DNA from: Fusobacterium_C necrophorum_A
Lineage (GTDB): Bacteria > Fusobacteriota > Fusobacteriia > Fusobacteriales > Fusobacteriaceae
Length of the DNA: 64,000 nucleotides
Reading direction: 5' to 3'
NCBI RefSeq assembly: GCF_004134945.1
Contig: NZ_SBAP01000002.1
Span: 62,001 to 126,000, forward strand
A program made the translations under genes and the position numbers. Below are positions 9,601 through 17,501 of the stretch, piece after piece. The notes under the pieces were generated by a model. It had not been told where the DNA came from, did no database searches, and saw only the letters and a program-made list of their open reading frames with translations. Each line of letters opens with the position of its first letter. The first letter of the stretch is position 1.

Positions 9601-10596
9601 TCTATTTCCTTCTAGTTCCGTTAATAAATCTACTTCAAAAGTCTTTGCTTTCAATTTTGCATTTTTTCCCAACAAAAATAAAGGGGTCCCTTTATCTTTA
9701 TCATACCGTTTATTATACCAATTTATAACAGATTCCTTATCATAATAGTTTATTCCAAAAGAGTCCGAAAACTTACTTTCAATAGAAATTTTACCATTCA
9801 AAGATAGATCATATTTTCCCTCTGCCAGTTTTTCTCCTGTTCTTGTAATTTTCAAACCTGTTTTTGTGGGAGAAAATTTCTTATCCTGTATATCTGGATT
9901 CAAAGAAAAGTAATTACTTATAATAAGAGAAGGGGTATTTGACTCTATATCATCAATTTTTATTTCGGAATTTTTTAAATGTAATTTTGCATTTTGAATG
10001 GCAGCTGCCGTGTTGGACCTTTTTCCCAACTGATAACTCTCTTTTCTCATATCTTCCACTCTTTTTTTAATTCCATCTTCCATAAAATTATAGTACCACT
10101 CTTGCATTTTTGCATCAAAGGCAGAGAGATAAAGATAATATTTTTTATTTTTTACTAAAGAAATTTTAGAATCTTCTATGCTAGCTTCTCGATTTCCGTT
10201 TGGATATGACCAAAAATTTCCTATTACTTGAAGAGTTCCATTTTTCATCTCTATATTTTTACTTTGTAATATAGAAGGGTTCTTATCGTCTTCTTCTGTA
10301 TTAAAATCAAAAATAACTCCTGTTCTCGCCAGAGCATTTTCTCCTGAATAAATATTTAAAAATGGATCCACAGGACCACTTAAAATAATTTTCCCTTCCA
10401 TTTCTAACATGTCAATGTGCTCCTGATTTTCTTCTGCCTTTTTTTCTGAGGCAGTAAAATCATGTTCTAAAATAATAGTTCCGCTTCCATTTTTATCTAC
10501 CCCATTTTGTATAATCTTGGGATTTACAGAAAATGTTGTACTATAAATTAACAAATAACTCAATATACTCCAATATTTTTTATTCTTTATTGTCAT
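6613..10596 (-). CDS. Type V autotransporter, large passenger with C-terminal beta-barrel
   Basis: The C-terminal ~280 residues form an autotransporter beta-barrel: amphipathic strands, WTTGAYAKLGYKNQFSFGK, and the last residue Phe in VSLGYQYKF. The passenger (~1000 residues) is Asn/Gly/Lys rich with repeated strand-like segments, consistent with a beta-helix. No catalytic triad was recognised, so adhesion is more likely than proteolysis. The frame opens at 10668, but the ATG at 10596 (MTIKNKKYWSILSYLLIY) has a GGGAGG site and begins a signal peptide, giving 1327 residues. It starts 16 bases after the TonB-receptor gene and is probably co-transcribed with it. The specific ligand is unknown. 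Confidence 0.88.
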   Translation of the reverse strand: MTIKNKKYWSILSYLLIYSTTFSVNPKIIQNGVDKNGSGTIILEHDFTASEKKAEENQEHIDMLEMEGKIILSGPVDPFLNIYSGENALARTGVIFDFNTEEDDKNPSILQSKNIEMKNGTLQVIGNFWSYPNGNREASIEDSKISLVKNKKYYLYLSAFDAKMQEWYYNFMEDGIKKRVEDMRKESYQLGKRSNTAAAIQNAKLHLKNSEIKIDDIESNTPSLIISNYFSLNPDIQDKKFSPTKTGLKITRTGEKLAEGKYDLSLNGKISIESKFSDSFGINYYDKESVINWYNKRYDKDKGTPLFLLGKNAKLKAKTFEVDLLTELEGNRLLYPELKDITYNAKEDRMIVFEKDSEVELETFAFNRANVKFEGGKVKLKSDYEPDHFTKGITFFSGYSQIMGKAIFNIEGRSILRGVTNNNNSWFPDKNSIFTNLEVLPESKIDVSYIKDAARDGYFQIDAGVSNIKDTTLKGGEYKFTFNNNTKIYLGYSKRALEQEIEKATSDEKEKMLKGIGLTHASDADMYFKTGSTLYLYREKYANSTLKKNTEVKHSNDGKGNLLEFTGRLTFDNSKIHVRSNVKDELSDQLIATQYPILGEGAVLHLENKGEAAYTGKERIVLIKANKGTSSKIKFGLHNGKVTLGGFDYKLYERITENGKEYYLAHGVVEGVLPEKVSPKKFTSEITNTDGFVAVNPISEGETVKDKKIKAETKQDEYAITYKGDSEFENSQLAALGGKGILSSNAKLNLKNSTLMSNRGLALDGVGGKELLTADENSSLLLENSDGGSALSIKNAKAKLNNVKKAILRGSYAIYSNGGNISGNGVFDIDGNIYHKGNGGVNLTLEKGSVLNSPIIDIAGNTDSSKFHFKSGSRMFVNNYSNANMLFDQGSEIHFYTRNQESENLDILHHGNKVIFTEPIHFENTDLYFRTNIDKEESDQLEILGDLTGTSANLHLKNHAESEMPSGGKEVKLIYAKTPENFKWNLANQVEVGGYFYNAVVEQTSQGPDKDIISVRIGDAGTRKATLSSTAKGMISNTVSDYTMHHSLHDSIFDSLYSNDYSSERLHSIWAKTSGNSFETKDYGMKNEVNTILVGMDRALNKEEGLHGGIFAGNLHNMKKIATSSGKGSFQGFTSGAYLSYRGYLGFGDAFVAYTTGKSKYNVLDTASDRVTNDRESKYLGAGIRFGKQFFIDSAEHFYVEPSAKITYGRLNEESSKASNGLNTKVDAIKSWTTGAYAKLGYKNQFSFGKLNSYAKAGVTQEILGKYNVRLNQNGVEQIKLDGNTMNYGVGVEYNLGNNSVSLDFDVKNSPVLKNYYRVSLGYQYKF

Positions 10597-10612
10597 GAAA
10601 ACTACCTCCCTT

Positions 10613-13112
10613 TTAGAACTTATAACTAAAGCCTGCATAGTAATTTTGTTTTGGAGCCGGTACTGCATAATGGGAATCTTCTCGTAAATTGTACTTTTCT
10701 CCCAAGACGTTATTTACTCCAAATCGTACATAAGCATAGTCTGTGAAAGAATATCTTCCAAATAAATCTAAGCTTCCATGACCTTTTACTTTGTAGGTTT
10801 TGGCTTGGAAGCCTTCTCCCGGTTCTCGAGTATCATATCCACTGACATAGTTATAATTTCCTCCTAAACTCAACTTCTCTGTAAATTGATATTCTGCTCC
10901 TACTGTTACTTTTACTTTAGAAACAAGAGGTACTTTTTGTCCTTTTTTATAGTATAGGGGAGCATCTCTGAATTCTTTTTCCGATTTCACTTTGTAATCG
11001 GAATGATAATAATCTTTGAATCCGGTATCTTTTGCTATCTTAGCATCCACATAGCTGAAAGATTCTCGGATTTTTAATTTATCAAAAATATGTTCCGCAT
11101 TCAATTCCAATCCCATTCTTCTTGTTTTAGAAATGTTCGCATATGCCCAACGCATATTCATATGGTTGTTCGCATTGTATCGCATATTTGTAATTTCATC
11201 TTTGGTCAAAGAGAAGAAAGTATTGGCTTCAATATGAGTATTGTTCCACAGAGAATGTTTGATTCCAATTTCAATAGTATCCACTTTTTCGGATTTGACA
11301 TGACTTGGATAATAAATTCCCGTTAAGAAATCTTTATTCGTAAGTTGGGAAGGCAAAGGAGATAAAAATCCTCTTTCATAACGGAAAAATACATTTCCTT
11401 TTTTATTATATTGGTAGCTAAATCCAAGTTCTCCTCCCCAATTATCACTACTATCTTTAACATAGGTTTCCTTTAAGGACAAATCAACATCCAAGTAGGA
11501 TAACTTTCCTTGTACATAAGCTGCCATTTGATATTCGTTAAGAAAACCTGCAATTGCCATTCTATTTGCCATTCCTGACGACTGTGCATTATGAACTCCC
11601 AAAATCATTCTATTTTTTCTATCAGAACCATATTCTGAGTGTTCCCATCTTAAACCTGCTCTAAAATTAAATTTTGGATTTAATTTATAATCATTTAACA
11701 AATACAAGGCATGAGTATCCTTAAAAGCATCAATTTTATTATAATTTTGAAAATCGATTTTTTCTTTATTTACTCCCTGTTCTCTAATAGACAGAAATTG
11801 TTCTAATAAAATGGGAGGAAAATCTTTGTACTTTATTTTAAACATTTCTTCCGGTTCAATAATTTTTCCGGTGTAATCTTCATATCCTTCCGGAGCCGGA
11901 TCACCTTGAATCAAATATCCCAACTGATTTTTTAAGGTAAAAGGTTTGGAAATTGATTTTAAATCTTGATTCAATTTCTTCTCATTATAAGAATATCCAA
12001 ATTGCAGGTGTCCTTTTCCTTGATTGTACTTCCATTCTCCATCTAACTTTCCTTCCTGATTCTTTTCCTTGAATTTTCCTTCCATAGTAGATTCAAAATT
12101 TAGAAGAACCGGTTTTATATCGGATAATTTAGGATCTGTTAATAATCCTGTATCAAAATGTAAAAAATATCCTTGCTCATCTCTTGGCATAAAAGCAAGT
12201 ACTAACTGATCTTGTTTCGCACTCATAGACACATCTCTTGTAAAATGAGCTCGGTTCACATTCGCTCTTATTTTAAAATGAGAAGTAGGTGTATATTCAT
12301 AATCCAAAGATGCAAAATCTCGATCCATTTCTATCTTGGTGTCTTCTCCCGCTTTTCTTCTGTCCTGTTTCAATTCTTCATGGCTTACTTCTGTAGTAGA
12401 CTTCAAATCTTCTCGATAGAGATTTCCTTGTCCTTTGATCCTATGTTTTGCATTGATTTGATAATCAAAACCTCCTAAAAAATTGTTTCTGTCCGAATGG
12501 TCTTTCTTTCGATAGCCGTCTTTTCTTTGATAGGCTTCTCCCGCATAAACAAATAATTTCTTGGTTACATTCATTCCCGCAGCAATTCCAATACTCTTGG
12601 CATTATAAGAGGCATTGTCCGCATTGATCGTAATGTAATTATTCTGTTTCTCTTTTTTCGTATGAATATTGATATACCCTCCTGTGGTTCCTCCTCCATA
12701 TTTTGTCGTTCCTGTTCCCGGAACAATTTCTATCTTGGCAATGGATTCCACCGGAATGGTATCAAAAGGGATGGTTCCGTGAGTTTCTTCTAAAGGGTTG
12801 ATCGGTGTGCCATCAATCATCACTTTCACTCGACTGATGGTTCTCTCTCCGCTTCCTCGCAAATCGACAATCGGTCCGAATGCTGTATGTCTTACGACGG
12901 AAACCGGAGAATCTTCAAAAATTTTGGCAACGCTGTCATAATGCTTTTTTTGTATCATTTCTTCCGTGATGACAATCGTTCCATTGTTTTCTTCCATAGA
13001 GGGTTTATAGTACCCCCCCCCCACGAATTTTGGAGCTTTCCAATTGAATTTCCGCAGTAGCAAAGGATAGGCTACTTAGTAAAATTCCTAACAATAACAT
13101 TTTTCCTTTCAT
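10613..13112 (-). CDS. TonB-dependent outer-membrane receptor, interrupted by a poly-G frameshift (phase-variable, OFF as written)
   Basis: The plug and barrel are complete in one frame from about 13063 down to 10613: plug segments VDLRGSGERTISRVKVMIDGTPINP and VPGTGTTKYGGGTTGGYINI, and a terminal Phe in YYAGFSYKF. That frame has no ATG start or signal peptide. The ATG at 13112, with an AGGAG site, starts a perfect signal peptide (MKGKMLLLGILLSSLSF then ATA-E) and a TonB-box-like EIQLESSKI, then meets ten Gs (13013-13022 on the plus strand as Cs) and stops at a TAA just after. With 9 or 12 Gs the frames join to give about 832 residues. The substrate is unknown; iron or haem would be usual. 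The gene heads the autotransporter unit. Confidence 0.85.
13013..13022 (-). repeat. Homopolymeric G(10) tract, probable phase-variation switch
   Basis: Ten consecutive Gs on the coding (minus) strand lie between the TonB box and the plug domain of the receptor. In an AT-rich genome such a tract is exceptional. Ten leaves the reading frame broken; nine or twelve restores it. Poly-G slippage in iron-receptor genes is well known in Neisseria (hmbR, hpuA); applying it here is inference. Confidence 0.85.
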
Positions 13113-13179
13113 CTTTACTTCTCCTTTCTAATATGTTGTTTTCCATGTATTATGTAATTAAAATAAATAGTATCTATAA

Positions 13180-13211
13180 ATTATATCAGCATAGATTATT
13201 TTATTTGTCAA
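13180..13211 (-). promoter_or_regulatory. Possible promoter of the TonB receptor/autotransporter unit
   Basis: On the minus strand a perfect TTGACA (13206-13211) precedes TATAAT (13180-13185) by 20 bases, which is long. TGATAT at 17 bases is the alternative -10. It lies about 70 bases upstream of the ATG at 13112. No clear Fur box was seen. Confidence 0.45.
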
Positions 13212-13319
13212 GAATTTTATAGAATTGAATTGGAATATTTTGTCTGAAATATGATATTTTTGATATTTTTTCATTTTTATTTTCTGTCATTCAATCATTT
13301 TTTGAATTTTTTAGCAACA

Positions 13320-13352
13320 AAAAATGAGAATTCTATGTTTTAGAACTCTCAT
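13320..13352 (-). terminator. Terminator of the HTH/ATPase/DUF4325 gene
   Basis: On the minus strand, an ATGAGAGTTCT/AGAATTCTCAT hairpin with one imperfect pair, followed by TTTTTTG, about 20 bases after the stop codon of the upstream gene. Confidence 0.65.
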
Positions 13353-13372
13353 TTCCAATTTCTTAGTCATAT

Positions 13373-14392
13373 TTATTTTGCTTTTAATGCTCTTTCTATC
13401 ATAAATCTAATATCTGAATTTTCATTGATAGGTAAAATTGTAATCTCAGGTTTTTTATTTCTATAGACTCTGAACACTTCATCAGCAAAGCCCTGCCCTA
13501 TGGAATCTATTCCCGAAAAATCTAAGAAAACATTCTTAAACTTATCGATATTTGATAAAATCCTCTTAGCTAAGGATCTGGATATCAGTGGAAATCCCAA
13601 ATATTCTTTCGCTAAATAAATAGTAATTTCCGTTCTGTCAAAAATATACTCCTCATTTGTATATTTTTCAAAAACTTCTTTTGTCGTTCTATTTGTATTC
13701 TTATCAATGACCATAAATACAGAAGTTCCATTCACTTTATCTCTTTCTAACTGTTCAAAACTATAGAAATATTTTTTGTTTCCAGAACTGAAATGATGTT
13801 GAAAAGACTCAATAGAAAAATAATCTACAACTTTAGAAGTAAAAAATATTCCTTCTCCACTGTGATTCTCACTATCCGAAGTCAATTTTCCTTTCTTCAA
13901 TTCAAAAATAGCCTCACTTTCATTTTTTAAATGATGATCTCTTTTAATCTTTTTAAAGATTCCAATTCCATTATCTTCTATGGCTATAATCGAATAATAA
14001 TAGTTTTCGGCATAATAAACATAAATTTTATCTCCCTCTGAATGTTCAATTGCATTATTTAATATTTCTGTGAAAGCATAGTTTAAAATATATTTCACAT
14101 TTTCTTTTTTATCTGCTTCATAAGGTTTTACAAAATCTTGATATATAATGTGCTCTGCCAATCCCTTGTTATCATAAACTCTTTTGTCAAAAATAAATAA
14201 CTTTAATTCAAAATGATTTCTCCCTACCTTTGCTATAATGTTCTTCTCTATCAAATTCTTAATATACTTTGCAAGAGTTTGTCTACTAATTGGATATTTT
14301 TCTAAAACAGATTGGTAAGGATTTTTATGTAGTGAAACAGATTGAATAATAAACTCTATAATTTCTTTTCGATATTCTTTCGTAAAACTCAT
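13373..14392 (-). CDS. HTH - GHKL ATPase - DUF4325 (STAS-like) single-chain regulator
   Basis: 339 residues with three parts. Residues ~20-60 look like a winged-helix DNA-binding region (YPISRQTLAKYIKNLIEKNIIAKVG). Residues ~95-200 are a histidine-kinase-like ATPase with N-box EILNNAIEH (109-117), G1 box EDNGIGI (139-145) and G2 box HSGEGIFFTS. Residues ~260-339 match DUF4325, a STAS-like domain (VFLDFSGIDSIGQGFADEVFR). There is no DHp histidine or sensor, so it resembles an anti-sigma-type kinase fused to its antagonist-like domain rather than a classical sensor kinase. It stands alone between terminators. A palindrome in its promoter suggests autoregulation. Target unknown. Confidence 0.8.
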   Translation of the reverse strand: MSFTKEYRKEIIEFIIQSVSLHKNPYQSVLEKYPISRQTLAKYIKNLIEKNIIAKVGRNHFELKLFIFDKRVYDNKGLAEHIIYQDFVKPYEADKKENVKYILNYAFTEILNNAIEHSEGDKIYVYYAENYYYSIIAIEDNGIGIFKKIKRDHHLKNESEAIFELKKGKLTSDSENHSGEGIFFTSKVVDYFSIESFQHHFSSGNKKYFYSFEQLERDKVNGTSVFMVIDKNTNRTTKEVFEKYTNEEYIFDRTEITIYLAKEYLGFPLISRSLAKRILSNIDKFKNVFLDFSGIDSIGQGFADEVFRVYRNKKPEITILPINENSDIRFMIERALKAK

Positions 14393-14424
14393 AATATAAT
14401 CCTCCTTCTTTTGTGATATACTTT

Positions 14425-14453
14425 ATTATATCATAATGTAAACTTAATTTCAA
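14425..14453 (-). promoter_or_regulatory. Promoter of the HTH/ATPase/DUF4325 gene
   Basis: On the minus strand, TTGAAA (14448-14453) and a perfect TATAAT (14425-14430) are spaced exactly 17 bases, about 30 bases before the start codon. The spacer contains one arm of the inverted repeat described separately. Confidence 0.75.
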
Positions 14454-14477
14454 TTGTTACATTATTTAAGTTTACAT
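14436..14477. promoter_or_regulatory. Operator-like inverted repeat
   Basis: The perfect 12-base arms ATGTAAACTTAA (14436-14447) and its reverse complement (14466-14477) are separated by 18 bases. One arm fills the promoter spacer; the other lies just upstream of the -35 box. This geometry is typical of a repressor or autoregulator site. The protein encoded by this gene is the obvious candidate, by inference from its HTH region. Confidence 0.65.
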
Positions 14478-14643
14478 TACACACAACTAATGTTCCCTAA
14501 TCAACGAAAATAAATAGTTCTACCATTGCTTAGATTTAAATTTATTATAAAAAAGTCAAAATTACCATACATTTCAGACTTTCTCTTTCTGAACCTCTCA
14601 CGACTAAAGTCGCGAGTGTTCTGGTATAATTCATAAAAATATA
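14478..14643. other. Non-coding stretch with a solitary IS200/IS605-like end hairpin
   Basis: No open frame of note. At 14597-14616 a minus-strand hairpin (CTCGCGAC, TTTA loop, GTCGTGAG; one G-T pair) is flanked by GAACACT and GGTTC-type sequence. It resembles the subterminal hairpins of IS200/IS605 and IS1341-type elements. No transposase or TnpB remains nearby, so it is at most a relic. Confidence 0.4.
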
Positions 14644-14673
14644 AAAGGAACAAGAAAAATTTCTTGCTCCTTT
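14644..14673 (-). terminator. Terminator of the operon ending in mscL
   Basis: The near-perfect inverted repeat AAAGGAGCAAGAAA / TTTCTTGTTCCTTT on the minus strand is followed by a T-rich tail, 53 bases past the mscL stop. Confidence 0.75.
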
Positions 14674-14726
14674 GATAGCAAATATAACTCGTTTTCCATT
14701 TGTCTTCTTCCTCGATGACAAAGAAA

Positions 14727-15125
14727 CTATTTTTTTAGTAAATCTCGAATTTCGGATAACAACACTTCTTCATTGCTGGGTGCAGGAGGTGCTGCGGGTG
14801 CTTCTTCCTCTTTTTTCTTCAAGCTGTTAATGATTTTTACCATAACAAAAATGCAAAAAGCGATAATCACAAAATCAATAATATTTTGAAGAAACAGTCC
14901 GTATTTAATCAAAATAGGTTCCGCTCCCTCGACCTTAGAAGGAATTTCAATTGCTTTTTCCGCAAAACTTTGTCCTCCCAAAATGGTACTGACTGCCGGC
15001 ATAATGACATCTCCTACCAGGCTGCTTACAATTTTCCCGAAAGCTCCCCCAATGATAACCCCAACTGCCATATCTACGACATTACCCTTAATTGCAAACT
15101 CTTTAAATTCTTTTAATACTGACAT
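14727..15125 (-). CDS. mscL: Large-conductance mechanosensitive channel MscL
   Basis: 132 residues, the normal MscL length. It has the N-terminal amphipathic FKEFAIKGNVVDMAVGVIIGGAFGKIVSSLV (S1 helix and pore TM1 with the Gly/Ala pattern), TM2 around YGLFLQNIIDFVIIAFCIFVMV, and a Glu/Pro/Ala-rich linker before the C-terminal helix EEVLLSEIRDLLKK. It opens under membrane tension to release solutes in hypo-osmotic shock. It is the last gene of the minus-strand operon, 17 bases after mnmA. Confidence 0.96.
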   Translation of the reverse strand: MSVLKEFKEFAIKGNVVDMAVGVIIGGAFGKIVSSLVGDVIMPAVSTILGGQSFAEKAIEIPSKVEGAEPILIKYGLFLQNIIDFVIIAFCIFVMVKIINSLKKKEEEAPAAPPAPSNEEVLLSEIRDLLKK

Positions 15126-15142
15126 GTTATCACTCCTATTTT

Positions 15143-16195
15143 TTATTTAATAAATCCTCCGGCAATGACTTGACCCTGCTCGTTATAAAACACGACTCCT
15201 TGACCCGGTGTGACTGCCCGAACTCGATTGTTGATAAAATGAACCACGATTTCCTTTCCGACCACTTCTAAACGACAGGCATGCAAGCTATCTCGAGAAC
15301 GAGTCTTGGCATAACATTCCATATCATGAAGCTCTTCCAAATGCTCTACTAAAAATAAATTACATCTCTCCGCAATCAATTTTTCTCTCATTAAATCTTC
15401 ATTGTTTCCTACGATGATTTCATTTCGTTCGGAATTCAATTCCACCACATAAAGAGGTGATTCGGAAGAAATCCCTAAACCTTTTCTTTGTCCGATGGTA
15501 TAAAAAGACAAACCGTTATGCTTTCCAAGAATTTTTCCATCCCTGTCAACGATATTTCCCTTATTATACACTTTCCCCTTTGTTTTTTCAATCAAAAATT
15601 GTTTTAATTGTCCATCTTCCACAAAGCAAATTTCTTGAGAGTCTTTCTTGGCATATACTCGAACTCCAAGGTCTTTTGCCAATTCTCTTACCTGCTTTTT
15701 TTCTAAGTCTCCCACCGGGAAAATAATGTTCTTTAGTTTTTCTTTCGGAACTTGGGATAGGAAATACACTTGATCTTTTCCTCCGTCATCCCCCACCGAA
15801 AGATGACCGTCTACTAATTTTGTATAATGCCCGGTCGCCATATACTGAGCCCCTTGTTCTAAAATAAAATCCAATAACTTTCCAAATTTAATATGTCGAT
15901 TGCAAACCATACAAGGATTCGGTGTTCTCCCCTGCATATATTCTTCTACAAAATAATCCATGACTTTTTCCGAAAAATCTTCCGTCAAATCTAATACATA
16001 ATGCTGAATCCCTAAGTCTTGACACACTTTTTTTGCATCGGCATCTTCTTCATGACAAGTTCTCATTGTCACTCCAAAAATATCATAGCCTCGTTTTTTT
16101 AATAAATATGCCACGGTGGAACTGTCCACTCCTCCACTCAAAGCAATCCCCACTCGAATCTTAGCATTCTCTGCTCGATACTCCATGTTTACCAT
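15143..16195 (-). CDS. mnmA: tRNA-specific 2-thiouridylase MnmA
   Basis: Puts the 2-thio group on U34 of tRNA-Lys/Glu/Gln. The N-type ATP pyrophosphatase P-loop SGGVDSS is at residues 20-26. The catalytic cysteine region NPCMVCNRHIKFG includes Cys98, and the persulfide cysteine is in SQEICFVEDG. ATGHYTK and KDQVYFLSQV are also typical. 350 residues. The start at 16195 has a GGAG 11 bases upstream; an internal ATG three codons later is an alternative. It sits between a LysE-family exporter and mscL. Confidence 0.95.
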   Translation of the reverse strand: MVNMEYRAENAKIRVGIALSGGVDSSTVAYLLKKRGYDIFGVTMRTCHEEDADAKKVCQDLGIQHYVLDLTEDFSEKVMDYFVEEYMQGRTPNPCMVCNRHIKFGKLLDFILEQGAQYMATGHYTKLVDGHLSVGDDGGKDQVYFLSQVPKEKLKNIIFPVGDLEKKQVRELAKDLGVRVYAKKDSQEICFVEDGQLKQFLIEKTKGKVYNKGNIVDRDGKILGKHNGLSFYTIGQRKGLGISSESPLYVVELNSERNEIIVGNNEDLMREKLIAERCNLFLVEHLEELHDMECYAKTRSRDSLHACRLEVVGKEIVVHFINNRVRAVTPGQGVVFYNEQGQVIAGGFIK

Positions 16196-16219
16196 ACCAA
16201 TTTTTACTCCATTCTACTT

Positions 16220-16843
16220 TTAAATATTTACTGCCATTTTGAAAATCAAATACACTCCCAGCAACAAAATCAAATAACTTGCCACTCTGGATACCCGTAT
16301 CAAACTTTTTTCTTCTACTGTTTTTCGAAGTTTACACAATACCGTTGTGGTAAAAAACCAAAGGGAAGCTCCCCCTGCAAAAATACCCATTGGGACTTGA
16401 TACAACATGGTGGATGATTCCGATTCGAACACTCGTAAGGTTGTAAAAATCAAAATAATAACCGCAATACTTGAAATATTAGCTAAAGCAAAAAACATAA
16501 ATGTAAAATACCCTTGCAACAAGGTTTTAAATTCATGTTTTACTCTCTTTATGGTAACAGGCTGTGTCAGTTTTCGAATGGCAATGAGAATTAAAAAAAT
16601 ACCAATCAAAACTGTCAAATATCTCTCATAACGAATGATAATGTCTTCTACTCGGTTGACGAATACCAAGGCGATAATTCCATACAAGACATCGATACTT
16701 ACCATTCCTAAAGCAGAAACATATCCCTTCCATCTTCCCTCTACAATCGTAACTTCCATACAATAGATTCCAACGGGTCCAAAAGGCAGAGATAAAATGA
16801 AACCTGCTATAATTCCTTTTATAATTGATGCATCCAATAACAT
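16220..16843 (-). CDS. LysE family exporter
   Basis: 207-residue inner-membrane protein with about six hydrophobic helices and the LysE/RhtB-like N-terminus (GIIAGFILSLPFGPVGIYCMEVTIVEGRWKGYVSALG). Members export amino acids or similar small solutes; the substrate cannot be read from sequence. The frame opens at a TTG at 16855, but the ATG at 16843 follows a GGGAGG site directly and is preferred. It precedes mnmA in the operon. Confidence 0.82.
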   Translation of the reverse strand: MLLDASIIKGIIAGFILSLPFGPVGIYCMEVTIVEGRWKGYVSALGMVSIDVLYGIIALVFVNRVEDIIIRYERYLTVLIGIFLILIAIRKLTQPVTIKRVKHEFKTLLQGYFTFMFFALANISSIAVIILIFTTLRVFESESSTMLYQVPMGIFAGGASLWFFTTTVLCKLRKTVEEKSLIRVSRVASYLILLLGVYLIFKMAVNI

Positions 16844-16910
16844 GAGTCCTCCCAATCTTAGTGCTTTCTACCCTTTCGTATTGTAACATAGTTTTTATAC
16901 TTTGGCTATT

Positions 16911-17498
16911 TTAATTTTTGGAAGACGAATCCCTTTTATTTTTTTGCTGGGTATCAAGAATAATCTTCTTCATATCTTCTTTTCGTAGAGCTCCCAGAAT
17001 ATATCCTTGTACTTCTCCCTTCGCATTGATGAAATATGTTGTGGGAAAAGCTTGAATAGAATATTCCTGAAAGATTTCTCCCGTCTTATCAAATAAAATG
17101 GGAAAAGGATAGTTTTTCTCTTTCACAAATTGTTGTAATTTTTCCAAAGGAAGATCCACCCCCGCACTGTGTTCCTTCGTTCTGGGATTTACTATACTAA
17201 GTATTACGACATCCTTTTCATTTTCTCCATATTCCCGATATAATTCCTCAATGCTCGGCATTTCTTCCATACAACTTGGACACCAGCTTGCCCAAAAATT
17301 TAAAAAGACTACTTTTCCCTGATATTCCGCTAAAGAATGTACTGTCCCAAATTGATCTTCCAATTGAAATACAGTTGCCGGAAACTTTTGTTCCTTTAAC
17401 TCTCGATGTGTTTGCTTCACAAAAAAGGAAACAGCCCCAAATAATAATACAATACACAACATTCCTACGATTATTCTCTTTTTTTGAAATCCTTTCAA
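16911..17498 (-). CDS. Membrane-anchored TlpA/ResA-like thiol-disulfide protein
   Basis: 195 residues: Lys/Arg-rich start, a single membrane anchor at ~9-27, then a thioredoxin/AhpC-TSA fold on the periplasmic side. The redox motif is WCPSC (72-76) after VVFLNFWAS, and the cis-proline segment is AFPTTYFI. Proteins of this type reduce cysteines in exported proteins or c-type cytochromes. No cytochrome biogenesis or CcdA gene is adjacent, so the partner is unknown. It begins 3 bases after the stop of the HD gene, so the two are co-transcribed. Confidence 0.87.
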   Translation of the reverse strand: MKGFQKKRIIVGMLCIVLLFGAVSFFVKQTHRELKEQKFPATVFQLEDQFGTVHSLAEYQGKVVFLNFWASWCPSCMEEMPSIEELYREYGENEKDVVILSIVNPRTKEHSAGVDLPLEKLQQFVKEKNYPFPILFDKTGEIFQEYSIQAFPTTYFINAKGEVQGYILGALRKEDMKKIILDTQQKNKRDSSSKN

Positions 17499-17501
17499 CG
17501 T

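Noticed and set aside
13063..13112. Reading the TonB receptor as starting at the TTG at 13063
   Set aside because: That start has no ribosome site or signal peptide; an outer-membrane receptor needs export, and a perfect signal peptide lies just upstream in the other frame.
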